The notes: generated from the sequence alone by a model not told the origin. Positions 19,793-32,576 are shown, counted from the stretch's first letter. The stretch is DNA of 64,000 bases from Euptelea pleiosperma (GCA_035048495.1 CM068546.1:10156435-10220434), one strand, 5' to 3'. Program-made: numbers and translations.

Positions 19793-22700
19793 CTGCAGAA
19801 TTCGTTGTCAGTTCAGCAGCACTTTTTTTTAATACATGCAAGAAACAGTTTCATGAATGCCCTTTACCTTCATCGATTTTATTATTTCCTCAAGAACAGA
19901 AACCTACAAGAGAGTAGCAAAAGATGGTTAGAGAAACACTTTCTTCATCTCACAAACAGAATTGAGGGGAATCAAAGACCATACCTGAATATCTCCCTGT
20001 CTGAAGGCAGGATTTAATTGCTTTTGCTGGCGAGAAGCTCTTAATAGCGAGGCCTCTAGGTCCTCCTTTAAAAATGTGTGAACAAAAAGAGAAAAACTTG
20101 TGTTCGTCAAGACTAACCAAATTGACACATGCAGGGATATCGGTTTTCTCAGCTAACCTTTCTAAAGAAAACTGGACGATATCTCTTCCTCTGGCTCCTC
20201 AAGATCAAGCTCTGCGACTGAATTGACAACGTTGATGACCGAGGTGACAAATTAGCCCAAGAGTTCATGTGGAGATGACAACAACAGAATAATCATGTGA
20301 AAGGATCAAGTAAACCAAATAGATTCCTAGGAATATTCATATCCTGTCGAGCCTAGATATTATAAATTCCATATATGTACCTCATGTACTAGGAATTGGT
20401 ACCCAAACATAGCATTATCATATACTCACCGCAGATTTAAAATCCTACGATTTACAATTTGAATCCTACTGTTCTAATCAAATCTTAACCCAAACGATTT
20501 GAATCTGTCTCAATCCCTTTAGATAGAAATGCTACAATTTCTATGTGAGTCCTACGATTCGAGTACGGTTCATGACTTGAATCTTATGATTATTTCAAAT
20601 CTTACTAATTACATGGGGCACATTTTCAGGTGAAAACATGAGGCCCATTTTCCTAAACATTAAACGCTATAAAAAAAAAGAGAAAATCCGTGGGTGTAAT
20701 TGTACCAATTAAGCAAATTTATAACATGGTTTTTGCTGGCTCCTTTGTATTGCACCACAAAAGAGAGCCTATCTTTTCCTAAAGCATGTTGTAAAGTACT
20801 GGGGTGTGACTCAAAACATCGTAAGATGTTTTTACACATGAACATGAGAATATTTTAGCCTATTTCCATTATCAATAATTGGCCATTTTAAAGCTTTTTT
20901 TTTGTCTTTTTGTTAGTACTGCTTTTTATTTTATTTGCAATTGGTGATTGGTTTCCACTGGGGGCTGTGGCACAGTTTTTAACTTTTATTGTTCTTTAAT
21001 ATTTTAATTTGAAAGGGCCCTTGCAGATTAAAAAAGTTCTTAAAGCCCTTAACAAAAAAACTCCTGACAAAGATGAAAAAAATGCATGTCCATACACACA
21101 ATTTGAAAGATTGAGAATTTAGACTGTTGATGAGGGATGGCAACATGTTTAATTTGACGATATCTATCTTTGTTCCGTTTCGATAAGCATGTCTATAATG
21201 CATCAGGATTGCCAAGAAAAAATTTTGTTTCATTATTTGTAAGTGTTTGTACAAAACCTTGTCACCATATGATGGGTTATGGAGTAGTTAGCTGTATTAT
21301 ATGTTCTTTTGAAATTTTTGGATGCTATTTCATATTTTTTTAACTCATAAAGTCAAATCTTTATGAATCATACGATCCAACAACTGAATCCTACTCCGTA
21401 CAATTTTACAATCCAATTTGATTCTGATAACATTGGTTTCACAACAGCTCCCAATCTCTTATCACGCAGAATTTGCCACAGCTTCCTTCACCTTACCTTA
21501 CCTTCTTTAACCAATCACCAGCTCTTCAGAGAACCCTAATAACTAAAGCTTCCAACTGGTCAAAAGTTACAACTATCTAATTGGTTATTTTCCACATGAA
21601 GTGACCACATCAAATGCATCTGGCACAGTTGAAAATCTCCTGCACTTTTGCACATTCGTTTCAACAAGTTTTCTGCGAAATTCATTTTGTTTTCTGCTGA
21701 ACATCTGGCATTTTGACTTCAAAACCCTATTAACTTCCAAAAAAAACCCCTATTAACTTTCAGTGGAACCCTCTGGTACTTTCTCTGTGAAAATTATACT
21801 GAAATTTTCAAAAATAGTTCCAGTAAAACGCATTTGCTGATAAAGGTCATTTCATGAGAGACGATGGGGGAACAAAACCAATTAAACTCCAATAGGTACT
21901 TACTCTCATATATAACCATGGTTTAAAATTTCGATATGTTTCGTTGTTTGAAAGTTAAACCCAGCTATAGTTTGAAACTTATAATATCTATAAGTTATTA
22001 TAATAAGAGGGAAAACTTTCAAACAACTATAGCTGGGTTTAACGAAAAATTTAACACCAAGGTATGTGGTGAGATGCTTCAATGGTCTAAAGCTTGAGAC
22101 ATAAGCCTCAAGGCATGGGGCGTAAGCCTCATGAGCACGCCTTTTTATATGAATCATCATATTTTCCAATGGTATGGGATCAGCTGTGTTAGCCGATAAT
22201 GTGTTCCCACACACGTATTGTGTTGGCCCGACAACCCATTAATATACATAGTTGTTCCGCCTTTCCCCAACATAAGCCTCAAGGCATGGGGCATAAGCCT
22301 CATGAGCACGCCTTTTTATATGAATCATCATATTTCCCAATGGTATGGGGTCAGCTGTGTTAGCGGATAATGTGTTCCTGCACACGTGTTGTGTTGGCCC
22401 GACGACCCGTTGATATACATTATCGTTTCGCCTTTCCCCAACAGGTTGATCTTTTGGGGGTAAATGATTATTTAATATGTATCAGAGCCTTAAGGCCTGG
22501 GAGGTTGCGGATTCAAGTCTCTAGCGGAGTGTATTCCCATTGAGGGGGCATGTTAGCGGATGATGTGTTTCCGCACACGTGTTGTGTTGGCCTAACAACC
22601 CATTGATATACATAGTTGTTTCGCCTATCCCCAATAGGTCGATCTTTTGGGGGTAAATGGTTGTTTAATAAGTTGTACGAATCATGGTCCTCCATTCAAT

Positions 22701-25700
22701 CATGTCTAAAGCCATCTCTTCCATTAAGGCAAGTTTCTTAAAATCTCCTCTCAAAACCTCATTTCACATCCATTTGGCCTTCCCCTCACCCTTTTAGGCC
22801 CTTCAACTAGCACATTCCTCCTCATTGGTGTTGTCATTGGTCTTTGTTGTACCTTCCACGTTCCACAAAACCTCATACTAAATCCATTTGGCCTTCCCCT
22901 CGCCCTTTTAGGCCCTTCAACTTGCACATTCCTCCTCACTGGTGTTGTTATTGGTCTTTGTTTTACATGACCAAACTATCTCAATCAACTTTCCTCATTT
23001 TATCACTTGTGGGGGCTACTCCTATATTTTCATGAATGCGTTCATTTCTAATTTTGTCTTTCCTTGTCGTACCACACATCCATATCAACATCTTCATCTT
23101 GGTTAAACTCATTTTATGACCATGTTGTTTCTTGATTGCCCAACATTCTGCCATAAAGCATCACCGATCTTATGGTTGTCTTATAGAATTTTCCTTTTAA
23201 TCTGATTGGCATACATAGATCACATAGCACTTCGGAAGCACATATCCACTTTAGCCACCCTGCTCTAATTCTATAGACAACATACTCTTCAGTCTTTCAT
23301 TCCTTATGAATAATAGAACCACGATAACGAAATTGGTCATTTTGAGGTATCTCCTGGATAAAAAAATTGGTGGATCATCTCTATGTGCATCTTTACTAAA
23401 ATTGCATTTCATCCCCCTAGCCGTGTGTGGGCCACACTTTAGAAAAGCCCTACGGGGGTCCTTCACTTGTGTGAGCCCCCCGCATATACTCTGCCTTTTT
23501 GTATGAACACTTAAAATAAAAAATAAATTAATAATATAATAAAAGTTTTAAAAAATATAAAAAAAAAAAAATTTTGATAAGTGTAAATTTTATTGAAAGG
23601 GCAAAGCCGAGAGAAAACAAAAGCGCAGCTAGAGAAGTCGAGATGACCTCCCCGAGCTACACAACTACCCAAGGAGAACTAGAAACCCCACCTAGGAGCC
23701 ATCCCTAAGGCAAATGAGGTCCTATCTAAATACGAAGTCCTCAAAAAATAACCCTCTACATTCAGTAAACATGTTCAACCACAGGAAGACAAGCCCTTTG
23801 ATGTTCGGCAATCTTCGCTCTTGCCTTCAAAGATGCGGCGGTTCCTTTCCTTCCACAACCCCCCACAAAATCGCAAAAGGAATTAATTTCCATAAGATAC
23901 GGCCCCTCTTAGAGCAAGCTGTTAGGCGCCAACTGGAACAACATTAATCTAATTCATATGGAGAAAAAGATGTTTTTGTTGATGTTATTTAACGTAGAAC
24001 AACATATTATTATTTAACTAAGGGTTGGGAGAAAAAAACAAAAAAAGTTAACTAAATTAACTTTTATAACGTACACGTACAACAACCTAAAATTGGCACC
24101 ACCAGCATATGCACGTGAAGCACATATCATAGACACAGCATGTTAAAAAACATGTAAAGAGACTTGAGGAATAAGCCTATTTTAAAGCCTCGGTGAATCA
24201 AGCTTTTATGCTTTTTCTAAAAGCCTCGGGTCATTATGGGAAGCCTCGTCCCGAGGCAAGCCTCAAGTTCATAAGCAACCATTTAACAACTTAACAAAGT
24301 GCTCTATGGAGGATGGAACACACCAATCCTCTCTTTAAATCATTTAGTTAATAAAAAATCATTAAAATAAAGGAGTGACACTGTAGTACGTGTCAAGATG
24401 TGTGTCGTGTCCGATACAGCAAAAAACCTTAAAAGTGTCATATTCTTGTTAAATAGAGCATTCATTTAATGTAATATACCTACGTGAAGGAATTATCTTA
24501 CGAATATATCTCTTAATATTAGGAATAAATTGTACGATCATGCTTGTGCACTAGGTTTGTTGGGGTCAGTGTGACTAACACTTTGTAGCGTCTAACACAT
24601 GTTCGTCTATGTCAAATTACATAGATCACAACTGATCATAAGAAAATAAAGCAGTCTTTACCATGCATAGGTAACATCATTTTTCATATCAAGATGTAAG
24701 GACATTAAGTGATATTGATACTGCCACTAAATCTTGTAGAGGAGGTAGCATTAAGATGAGAACCTGAAATACTGGAACCCCGGAGAAGCCCTCGTCAGAA
24801 ACCCCAGCCTTTTGCTTCTCCTATAAAAAGAAGCATCATGAAAATCATAACAAAGATATATATATTCATATGCAATTGAAGAGGCAATAAACAATAATAA
24901 CAGGAACAAAAAAAGTCAGGAAAAATAGGGCCAACAAGTAATTTCTGTGGGTAAATAGCATCATTAGAGAGCGTTGTATCGTGAATTCTTCAAATCTACT
25001 CATACTAAAAAGAAAATTAACTTCTGGTTTTTTTTTATGGATAGAATTTATTAAGAAGGCGAAAGCCAAGAGGATACAACCAATCGCCTAAGAGGTCGAG
25101 ATGACCTACAAAAGACGAAGACAAACTACAAAGAGGACAAAGAAAATATTACATTGCCCATTGACCTTCACTTGAAGATATGAGATCCCATCTAAGTCTT
25201 CGAAAAAGAGCCCTCTACACTCTGTAAATACTTTAGACCACTTGTACATCACACCCTTAATGTTGAGGATGATATGAGCCACCACGTCCTCCTTGCCTTC
25301 GAAGACTCTACGGTTTCTCTCCTACCAAAGGCCCCAACAAATCGCAAATAGGTGAATCCTCCATAGCACATGACATCTGGAGGAGAAAGCATTAGTGTAC
25401 CAGCTAATGAAAAGGTCCAAAATAGAGCTTGGCATAACCCAACAAATCTCGAAGTCCGAGAAAAACTAATACCAGACTTCCTTAGCCACGTCACAATGAA
25501 GAAGATGACTTAACTGATACCCCACTGGTTTTGCACATAGAACAAAAGTCTATTATGATCATCCTTCTGCTAATCAAACGATTCACTGTCAAAATCTTGT
25601 CCAAAGAAGCAGTCCAAAAATAGAAAGCAATCTTGGAAGGAATTTTGAACCCCCACACAAAGGGAGCTGGATAAATGGTACTAGTAGACTTACCTAAGGC

Positions 25701-28700
25701 CTTGTAACAAGAGTGCACTGAAAAGAGGCCATCTTTAGACCAAATCCACAAGTGCTTGTCCTCATCCAAAGATGAAGGATGAAAATCATACAACTGAAAG
25801 AGTAAACAAGAAGCATAATCTTTTTTTTATATGTAGAGTTTATTAAGAGGCAAAGACGCCTAAAAAGATTATATCACCAGCCTAAGAGGTCGAGATGACC
25901 TACAAAGGACTCGCAAACAAAAACATCAAAACACAAAGAAAGCAAAAAAACATAACCGCCTTTTCTAGAGCAAAGAAGATCCCATTGGAACACAAAGTCC
26001 TCAAAGAAGAGGCCTCTACACTCGCTAAAAGCTTTTGACCATAGGTACAATAAGCCCATGACATTGAAGATAATACTAGCTACCTCGTCTTCCTTGTCCT
26101 CAAACACTCTAAGGTTCCCTTCCTTCCAGAGGCCCCAACAAATCATAAAAGGGAGCATCCTCCACAATACTCACCCTCTAGAAGAAAAAACATACGAATG
26201 CCAACTAGAGATAAGTTTAAACATAAAACTCAACATCACCCAAGACATCCCAAATTCTACTAAAAACGAACTCCAGACACCTCTCTCCACATCGCAATGC
26301 AAAAGGTGGTTAATTGATTCCCCACTATGCTTGCACATCAAACAAAAGTCAACCACAATCGTCCTTCTAGAGATCAAGTGGTCCACTGTCAAAAGCTTAT
26401 CCAATGATATCGTCCACGTAAAACACACAACCTTGGAGGGGATTTGTGGGGCCGGAAAGCTACTACTGGAAGGCCTAAATAATGCCTTATAATAAGAGCA
26501 AACCGTGAATAGGCCATCTCTAGACCATTTCCATAGCCGCTTGTCTAGAATTCCAAGCCGAGGATGATAACTAATAAGGTGAGAAAGTAAACATGCCACC
26601 GATTCGATATCCCTATCGTTCAGGCTTCTCTTGAACCCAAAACTCCAAGACACATCATCCCCTTCCCAAATGGAACAAGCCTGAATAGAGCAATTCCTCT
26701 TATCTAAAAAGGAAAAAAGACCCGGAAAGTCCTCCATGAGAAGTGTCTCGCCACACCACATATCCTCCCAAAGTCTGAAAAATTTCATAATACCCCTTCA
26801 AACACTACAACCATAAATCGACTGGACTGCTCTACCATCCCATCCGAATTCTAAGACCCCATATTTGCCCTCCATCACCTTCCTACAAAGACTAGATATC
26901 TCTTCCCCAAACCTCCACAATCATTTGCTTAGCAAGGCCTCGTTCATCACTGTGATGTTTTTGATCCCTAAACCGCCATGAATCTTGGGATTGCATAGTC
27001 TTCCAGTCAACCAGGTGAAATTTATTAACCTCATCACTTCCATTCCGTAAGAAATCCCATGTAAACTTCTCTAGGACATACACAACACTCCTAGGAATGG
27101 AAAAAAGCGACAAGTAATAAATAGCCAAACTCGAAAGGGTGTTCTTGATTAACACCAGCTTTCCCCCCTTTCAAGAGATTTCCAAGAAGCTAGCCTATGC
27201 CCAAATCTCTCCATAACAAGATCTCAAATGGCCTTAAATCTGTAACTAGCCTCTAAAGGGAGACCCAAATACATGGTAGGTAAACCTCCAAGACCACACC
27301 CTAGGATACTCGCTAGGACAGCAACGTTCTCCACTTCCCCCATTTTGAATACCTTACTTTTAGCCAAATTAACACGTGAGCCCGACACCACTTCAAAGCA
27401 ACACAACAGACCTCCCAAAAACCTAAGCTAAGAAATAGTAGCTCTGAGGAAAACAAGAGTGTCATCTGCAAACTAAAGATGAGAGATAGTTAGAATCCCT
27501 GAGCCCGTCTCAAAGCCTATTAACTCCCCTCCATCCCCAACTCTAGAAACCATCCTCCCCAAGTTCTCCAACACAACAATGAACAACAAAGAAGACAATG
27601 GATCCCCTTGTCTAAGACCCCTCGAACTTCTAAAATAACCCGCAATGGGCCTATTTACTAAGATGGAGGAGGCCGTTGAGATACATTTCCAAATCCACCT
27701 CCTCCACTTCACACCAAAACTCATCCTGCTGAGCATGTAGTCCAAGAATCTCTAATTAACATTATCCTAAGCCTTCGCCATATCTATTTTGCATATAATC
27801 TTAGGAATCCCAACCTGGACAAGGAATCAATACACTCATTGGCCAAGAAAACACCATCCATAATCTGCCTTCCCACGACAAAAGCACCTTGAGTTGGCGA
27901 GATCACTGAAGACAAGGCCCTACGCATTCTTCAGGCTAACGTCTTTGCCAAGATCTTGTATACACTACCCACAAAGCTGATAGGTTTGAAACCCGAAAAA
28001 TCATCCACCCCCTCTTTCTTAGGAATTAGGACAATAAAGGTACTATTGGATGTGTAATCCAAATAGCCATCCTTTTGAAACTCAACCACCTTCATGAAAT
28101 CTAGCCCATCCACACCCCAGCACTGCTTGAAAAAAGCCAAGGAGAAACCATCGGGTCAAAGTGCTTTGTCGCCTGCCAACTCTGACATGGACCCATGATC
28201 TCCTCCTCAAAAGGTTTTTCCATCCAATCTCTATCCTCAGCACTAATGAAATCGAACCGAAGACTGTCCAAATAAGGTCTAAATGAAACTGACTCAGAAT
28301 AATAATCAACCACCCCCTCCCTGATACTATCTTCATCCTGCAAGACTCTACCATCAATCTCCAAGCGAGCTAGATAATTGCATCTTCTATGGGCATTTGT
28401 CATTCTGTGAAAGAATTTAGTGTTGCTAACATGCTGTCACCTCCTTCAACTACCTGACTCTAGACTTCTATTTCCAATTAATCCCATCCATCTTCACTGT
28501 CTGTTGATATTCCGCTTTGAGGTTAACCCTTTTGCTACAATCTTCCAAGGAAAAACGTCAATCCTCCTTATCAATCAACAAAATCTCCTCAAGCATAGAA
28601 ACCTTCCTCTGATCAACCCTTCCAAACTCCTCATTCCATTGTTAAATCTTATCTTTAAACGCTTTAAGCTTCCGCCTAAAGACTTCTCCGGCCCTCCCTA

Positions 28701-31700
28701 TAAAGGAAAAACTGTTCCACCAACTCTTTGAACCTAGGACAAAGCAACCACATGTTCTCAAAGCGGAAAGGAGAAGGATGATTGCGAATACCTCCACAAT
28801 CTAAGAGAAGCAAGACATTGTCAGAAGCCAGTCTCGGAATAGCTGACTGAGAAACCCCTGAGAACTGTTCCACCCATCAATATGACACCAAAAATCTATC
28901 CAACCTACATAGGGTGGGAACCTCCTAATTATTGGACCATGTAAATATGCCCCCACCCATAGCCATAGGAAGATCCAAGAAGAAATTCCTACTAATAAAA
29001 TATCCGAACCCCCTCATACATCTAATCACCCTACCCCTTCCATTCTTCTCATGAGAGAAGCAGATGACATTGAAATCCTCCCCCCCCCAATGCACCACGG
29101 GAAATCCCATAATCCAGCCCACATCATCCAACTCTTCCCAGAACTAAAATCGGAATCTCCTCTCAGAATGACCATACACCCCTAACAACACCCAAGAAAA
29201 CTGCTCTCCCACGCAGTTGCATAAGATCGACACTGAAAAGGCACCAACTACCAAATCAAAAACATCTAAAATTTCCAATCCCAAAAAATAGCGATCCTCC
29301 AGAAGAGCCAAAAGCCGAAAGATCATGCCACCCAACATCTTGAAACCCACACAAATCTTCAATCAAACTAGCCTCCATCTTTTCCAATTTTATCTCCTGA
29401 AGCATCACCACTTTACCTCCCCATTTTCTAACCACTATCCACAACCACTCGTCTCTCATTACTACCCAATCCTCTAACATTCCAAGATACGATTTTAGTC
29501 TTCATAAAACAACATTCACTTTTCTCCCTCTCCTACGACTAATTTCAACCAAGTCCTCCCCATTAGAGAATTGACAAGCCAATCTCTGCAATTCTCGCAC
29601 CAATCTAGCTGGCCTATCACTCCAAGAAGAACTGTGACTCAACCCCTCCTAGACCCTCTTATCCGGGCAATCAGGAGACATCGTCTTCCAACTGTAATTA
29701 TTCCGCAAAAGGAGAAACTTGGCCAACTATTCCACACCTCTCTCCTCTAAACCCAACTAGCCCAAATGATCTTCATCCGCTTCTACTAGAACAACTGTCC
29801 CCCTACTACCTTTTGAAGCCTTATGGGGTGCTGCTAAAGGCTTTAACAGCTTGAAGGTTTCCTCTTCATTCTCCGCGAAGGTGTGTCCCAACAAAAACCC
29901 CAAACTCAAGATACCCAATACTAACCAATCTGAAATGTCAGCCTCCAAAGACGACAAGTTAGCTTCCACAGCTCTGGGAACACAAGCCTCCTCAACTTCA
30001 CCCCCTTACATCGTCATCCATGTCCTAGCAGATAGTGTCTCCATCTGCAACGAAACAACATCCAAACCTCCTATAGCATCTCCTCCTCTTCATTCAAGAC
30101 CTTTCTTTTTCTAGATGCCCAACTAATAACAATGTTAAAGTCTCCTTCAACAAGAAGGTTTCTCAAATTCGACCCCTTCAAAAAAATTTGGCCTTGGACA
30201 AGAGATAAAGCGCAATCCTCATGTCAATTGGATCAAGCTAAAGTTTGATGGTAGTGCCGTTGGGAATCCAAGACGACAAGAATTGGGGGGTTTCAAAAAT
30301 TAATAAGGTGATATCCTAAAAGCTTACCCTTGTCCAATTGGCGAGACGATGCTAACAAAACAGAAATGAAATTCCTTCTTCAAGGCGTCAAAAGATTCAT
30401 GGACCACTTGTCAAGGCCTCTTGTGGTAGAGGGCGATCCCACGAATCAATTGAGCAATAAACAAGGGCTGTCTTGGAGACTTGCTAATATATTCAGAGCA
30501 TTAGAGAATTGGTTAATGGTTAGAGGATGGACTTTGATTTTAGATCTAGCCAATTCCCTATGCAAAAAGGTCTATATAAATATTCCTGTTACATAAGAAC
30601 TCTCTTCCTTAATTATGAATTTTCCTTTTCACACAATTCGTCATTATTCATTAATATAAGTATATACATATACAACTTATCAAAGTATAGATATAATCAT
30701 CATCATCCTCTCTCTGCCCCTAAATAGGTCCCCAATCCCTAAGAGGCCCGAATTTGCAAGCAAACACCTATCAAAATTAAGCTTAATTTCATTCTCCTTC
30801 AAAGGGCTCCATAATCATCATCATCATAAGCCTTTTTCCCAATGGCATAGGGTTGTCTGCACGAAGCCTATTCCTCCAGTCAATCCTATCTAAAACCATC
30901 TCTTCTGTTAAGGCAAGTTTCTTGAAATCTTCTCTTAGAACGTCACTCCATGTCCGTTTTGGCCTTCCCCTCGCCCTTTTAGGCCTTTCGACTTGCACAT
31001 TCCTTCTTATTGGTGTTGTGATTGGTCTTCGTTGTATATGACCACAGTCACCAAACCATCTCAATCGACTTCTATCTTGTTTTGTCACTTATTGAGGCTA
31101 TTCCTATATTTTCACGAAATGAATCCTACAATATCAACTTCTCTAAAAATTTCTAAAAAACCTAAAATTCAAGTAATTATCTTGGATTATGCACTCTAGG
31201 AGCAGATAAGTAATAAGGAGGTGAGGAGAATTGTTTAGCTGCAATAATGAGTTCTGAGATGGTATCATTCACCAACGCATTGACTTCATGTAATAAGGTG
31301 GTCAGCAGAAGACAATATATAAGAGAAAATGTCTACTTTGGTGACTCGTATGTTTCTTTTACAAAACATCCTAGTAAAGCATGTGCACATATCTTATTCC
31401 TTCACCTCTTTTTGTTCTTTTCTTATACATATTCCCATTCCTTCACTTCTTTTTTTTACTTGTACAGATTAGCTGGGATGTTACAAGAAGCTACTCAATA
31501 TATAAACCAGCACAACAACTCAATCCAATATCTACAGAAATAATTAAATCACACATCATTCTTTGTCCCTACATAAAATATATATAAATAGAGATCAACC
31601 ACTTCCATGTCGGGTATCTCGTAATTCCACCAATCCACTTTATGCTTCATGTATAACCTTATACCACTAAATTCAATATCAAGTTTCTTAATGTATATTA

Positions 31701-32576
31701 GAATAGCTTTTATTTTCCTCATCTCAAAAGTTCCCTTTAATACTTCATTCTCATAATCAAATCACAATTAACACTACTTATGCAAAGAAATCACTCACCT
31801 TAAGTGCATTCTTGATTTGAGAAGAATCTGGTATGAGCCTAAAGGCATGCCCTTTAAGCTTAAGCTGGACAACCTGACAATACCCATCTCTTGTTAGATT
31901 TCATTATGCAAAACAAAGGCATAATTCAGCTAATAGCACAACCATCAATAAAAAGCTGATCAAAATGTTCACAAATCACCTTATTCAGAGCAACAGCAAC
32001 AACTCTCGAGCCACGGCGCATCCCAGGGTCCATAGACTTCATCTCCTCCAGCAGGGCTTCGGCATCCTCTTTCTTGAAACAAAAGAGCGCAAGAGATTTC
32101 CCACTGTTAACGCCCGAAATCAGCACGAATTCTTCGGCGGAGTTGCTGAGAGCGTAGACAGGCACACCAGCAAGACGCTCTTCGATAGCTTCAGTCGACA
32201 TCGCAAGGTCGAACCGGTGAACCGGCTCGACAAGGGTATCGTTCTGCGCAGAAACCCGAGCCCAAACCGGGTGGTTTCTTCCGGAAGACGAACCAAAACC
32301 AATACCAGAAATGGCCGTCTGAAACGTCTGTTTCGCTTGGTTTCTGAGATTTTCTAGAACAACTTCGAGGTGGGGTTTTGGGGAAGAAGGGTTTGAGTTG
32401 GGGTTGAAGAAAGGGAGATTGAAGTGTTGTTGTTGTTGTTGTTGAAGAGAGTTTGAGAGGTGGTGGAGAAAACCAGAGCAGTGGTTTTGAATGCCAAAAA
32501 AGGTTTGTTGGAGACTGGGTTTTGTTTGTTTTGGGGTTGAAGACAGTTCTGGCTGCTTTAACTTGGGAAGCTGCAT
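19691..32576 (-). CDS. TIC22: TIC22-like chloroplast protein import component, seven exons (333 aa)
   Basis: Tic22 proteins act in the chloroplast intermembrane space during protein import between the Toc and Tic complexes. Minus-strand exons are 32576-31980, 31873-31799, 24820-24764, 20211-20158, 20065-19985, 19903-19868 and 19792-19691. All introns are GT-AG, all junctions are phase 0, total 1002 nt with TAA. Family signs: GVPVYALSNSAEEFVLIS and KSLALFCFKKEDAEALL (exon 1), FRLIPDSSQIKNAL (exon 2), SGVPVFQ (exon 3), RYRPVFFRKEDLE (exons 4-5) and WDDVVFIPPG (exon 7), matching the known Tic22 order and length. The N-terminal 100 residues are Ser/Gln-rich with a short poly-Gln, plausible as a transit region. 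Introns 2 (6978 bp) and 3 (4552 bp) are swollen by LINEs. It could be either the TIC22 or the TIC22-like paralogue. Confidence 0.92.
19868..19903 (-). CDS. TIC22: TIC22 exon 6
   Basis: 36 nt micro-exon encoding VSVLEEIIKSMK, between CTTGTAG and GTAAAG. Confidence 0.88.
19985..20065 (-). CDS. TIC22: TIC22 exon 5
   Basis: 81 nt encoding EDLEASLLRASRQQKQ and LNPAFRQGDIQ, between TTTAAAG and GTATGG. Confidence 0.9.
20158..20211 (-). CDS. TIC22: TIC22 exon 4
   Basis: 54 nt encoding SLILRSQRKRYRPVFFRK, between CGCAG and GTTAGC. Confidence 0.9.
20212..22090 (-). other. TIC22 intron 3, part without a recognised element
   Basis: AT-rich intron DNA. Between 20430 and 20620 the words CCTACGATT and TTGAATC recur, and similar words return at 21365-21425, suggesting an old diverged repeat. 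No gene or complete transposon was seen. Confidence 0.5.
22099..22440. repeat. Tandem duplication of LINE tail plus TRIM LTR start
   Basis: A unit of about 173 bp, from ATAAGCCTCAAGGCATGGGG through AATCATCATATTT and CAGCTGTGTTAGC to CCTTTCCCCAAC, occurs at about 22099-22271 and again from 22272. The duplication therefore happened after the TRIM had inserted into the RTE LINE. Confidence 0.75.
22130..23490 (-). mobile_element. RTE-type LINE fragment, interrupted by a TRIM
   Basis: On the minus strand: IKKQHGHKMSLTKMKML, TRKDKIRNERIHENIGVAP, then two PMRRNVLVEGPKR-like and RGRPNG blocks (22750-22940), the usual RTE C-terminal order. The block RRNVQVEGPKRARGRP is duplicated, about 105 bp apart. 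The 3' tail is ATGATGATT-like at about 22150 (reverse strand). Frame breaks throughout. Confidence 0.75.
22358..22670 (+). mobile_element. TRIM of the same family as 5582 (imperfect TSD)
   Basis: LTRs 22358-22477 and 22551-22670 (120 bp each) start TGTTAGCGGAT and end TTTAATA. The primer site TGTATCAGAGCC follows the first LTR directly, and TGAGGGGGCA precedes the second. Flanks are AGCTG (22353-22357) and AGTTG (22671-22675), one mismatch. It sits inside the RTE LINE tail: joining the flanks restores a sequence matching the LINE copy at 30845-30885. Confidence 0.85.
23555..23950 (-). mobile_element. 5'-truncated L1 LINE tail
   Basis: The poly-A is seen as A/T-rich sequence at 23555-23575. 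The following GAGATGACCTCCC and GCCTTCAAAGATGC stretches match the tails at 25028 and 25824. Only the last few hundred bases are present. Inside TIC22 intron 3. Confidence 0.65.
23951..24763 (-). other. TIC22 intron 3, last unassigned part
   Basis: No recognised coding motif. A GTGTCGTGTCCGATAC stretch near 24400 looks repeat-derived but I cannot assign it. Confidence 0.5.
24764..24820 (-). CDS. TIC22: TIC22 exon 3
   Basis: 57 nt encoding EKQKAGVSDEGFSGVPVFQ, between TTATAG and GTTCTC. Separated from exon 2 by 7 kb of LINE-filled intron. Confidence 0.9.
25028..25823 (-). mobile_element. 5'-truncated L1 LINE
   Basis: Poly-T on the + strand at 25029-25037 marks the 3' end. The minus strand encodes the zf-RVT region of ORF2: LWIWSKDGLFSVHSCYKAL and WGFKIPSKIAFYFWTASLDK, then RRMIIIDFCSMCK. 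Its 5' end abuts the poly-T of the next LINE, so the younger LINE may have inserted into it. Confidence 0.8.
25824..30190 (-). mobile_element. L1 LINE, nearly full length, decayed
   Basis: Reading the minus strand from about 30190: an ORF1-like remnant (29757-29969), endonuclease with MLQEIKLEKMEASLIED (29256-29480), then RT with TFIVLIPKKEGVDDFSG and FKPISFVGSVYKILAK (27931-28140), GRQIMDGVFLA, RGLRQGDPLSSLLFI (27560-27640), an intact FADDTLVFL (about 27450-27475), and zf-RVT at 26171-26788. Poly-T at 25824 marks the 3' end. Several frameshifts and stops. It lies in TIC22 intron 2, in the same direction as the gene. Confidence 0.88.
30190..30600 (+). mobile_element. LINE-type RNase H fragment
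   Basis: The + strand reads WIKLKFDGSAVGNPR, then KTEMKFLLQGVKRFMDH and PLVVEGDPTNQL, a plant RVT_3 RNase H as found at the 3' end of some L1 elements. It is opposite to the neighbouring L1 and only about 400 bp long. Confidence 0.7.
30795..31135 (-). mobile_element. RTE-type LINE 3' end
   Basis: The minus strand encodes SRLRWFGDCGHIQRRP, TTPIRRNVQVERPKRARGRP and KRTWSDVLREDFKKL, the conserved RTE C-terminus, in one frame. It ends with ATGATGATGATG (CATCATCATCAT on + near 30815). Third RTE fragment in the window and the best preserved tail. Confidence 0.85.
31136..31798 (-). other. TIC22 intron 2, unassigned part next to exon 2
   Basis: AT-rich intron with no recognised motif. Confidence 0.5.
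31799..31873 (-). CDS. TIC22: TIC22 exon 2
   Basis: 75 nt encoding VVQLKLKGHAFRLIPDSSQ and NALK, between TTGTCAG and GTGAGTG. Exact continuation of exon 1 in phase 0. Confidence 0.92.
31980..32576 (-). CDS. TIC22: TIC22 exon 1
   Basis: 597 nt, 199 codons from ATG to ALNK, then GTGATTTG donor. Contains the targeting-like N-terminus, a glutamine run (about aa 45-50) and the first Tic22 block. Confidence 0.92.
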
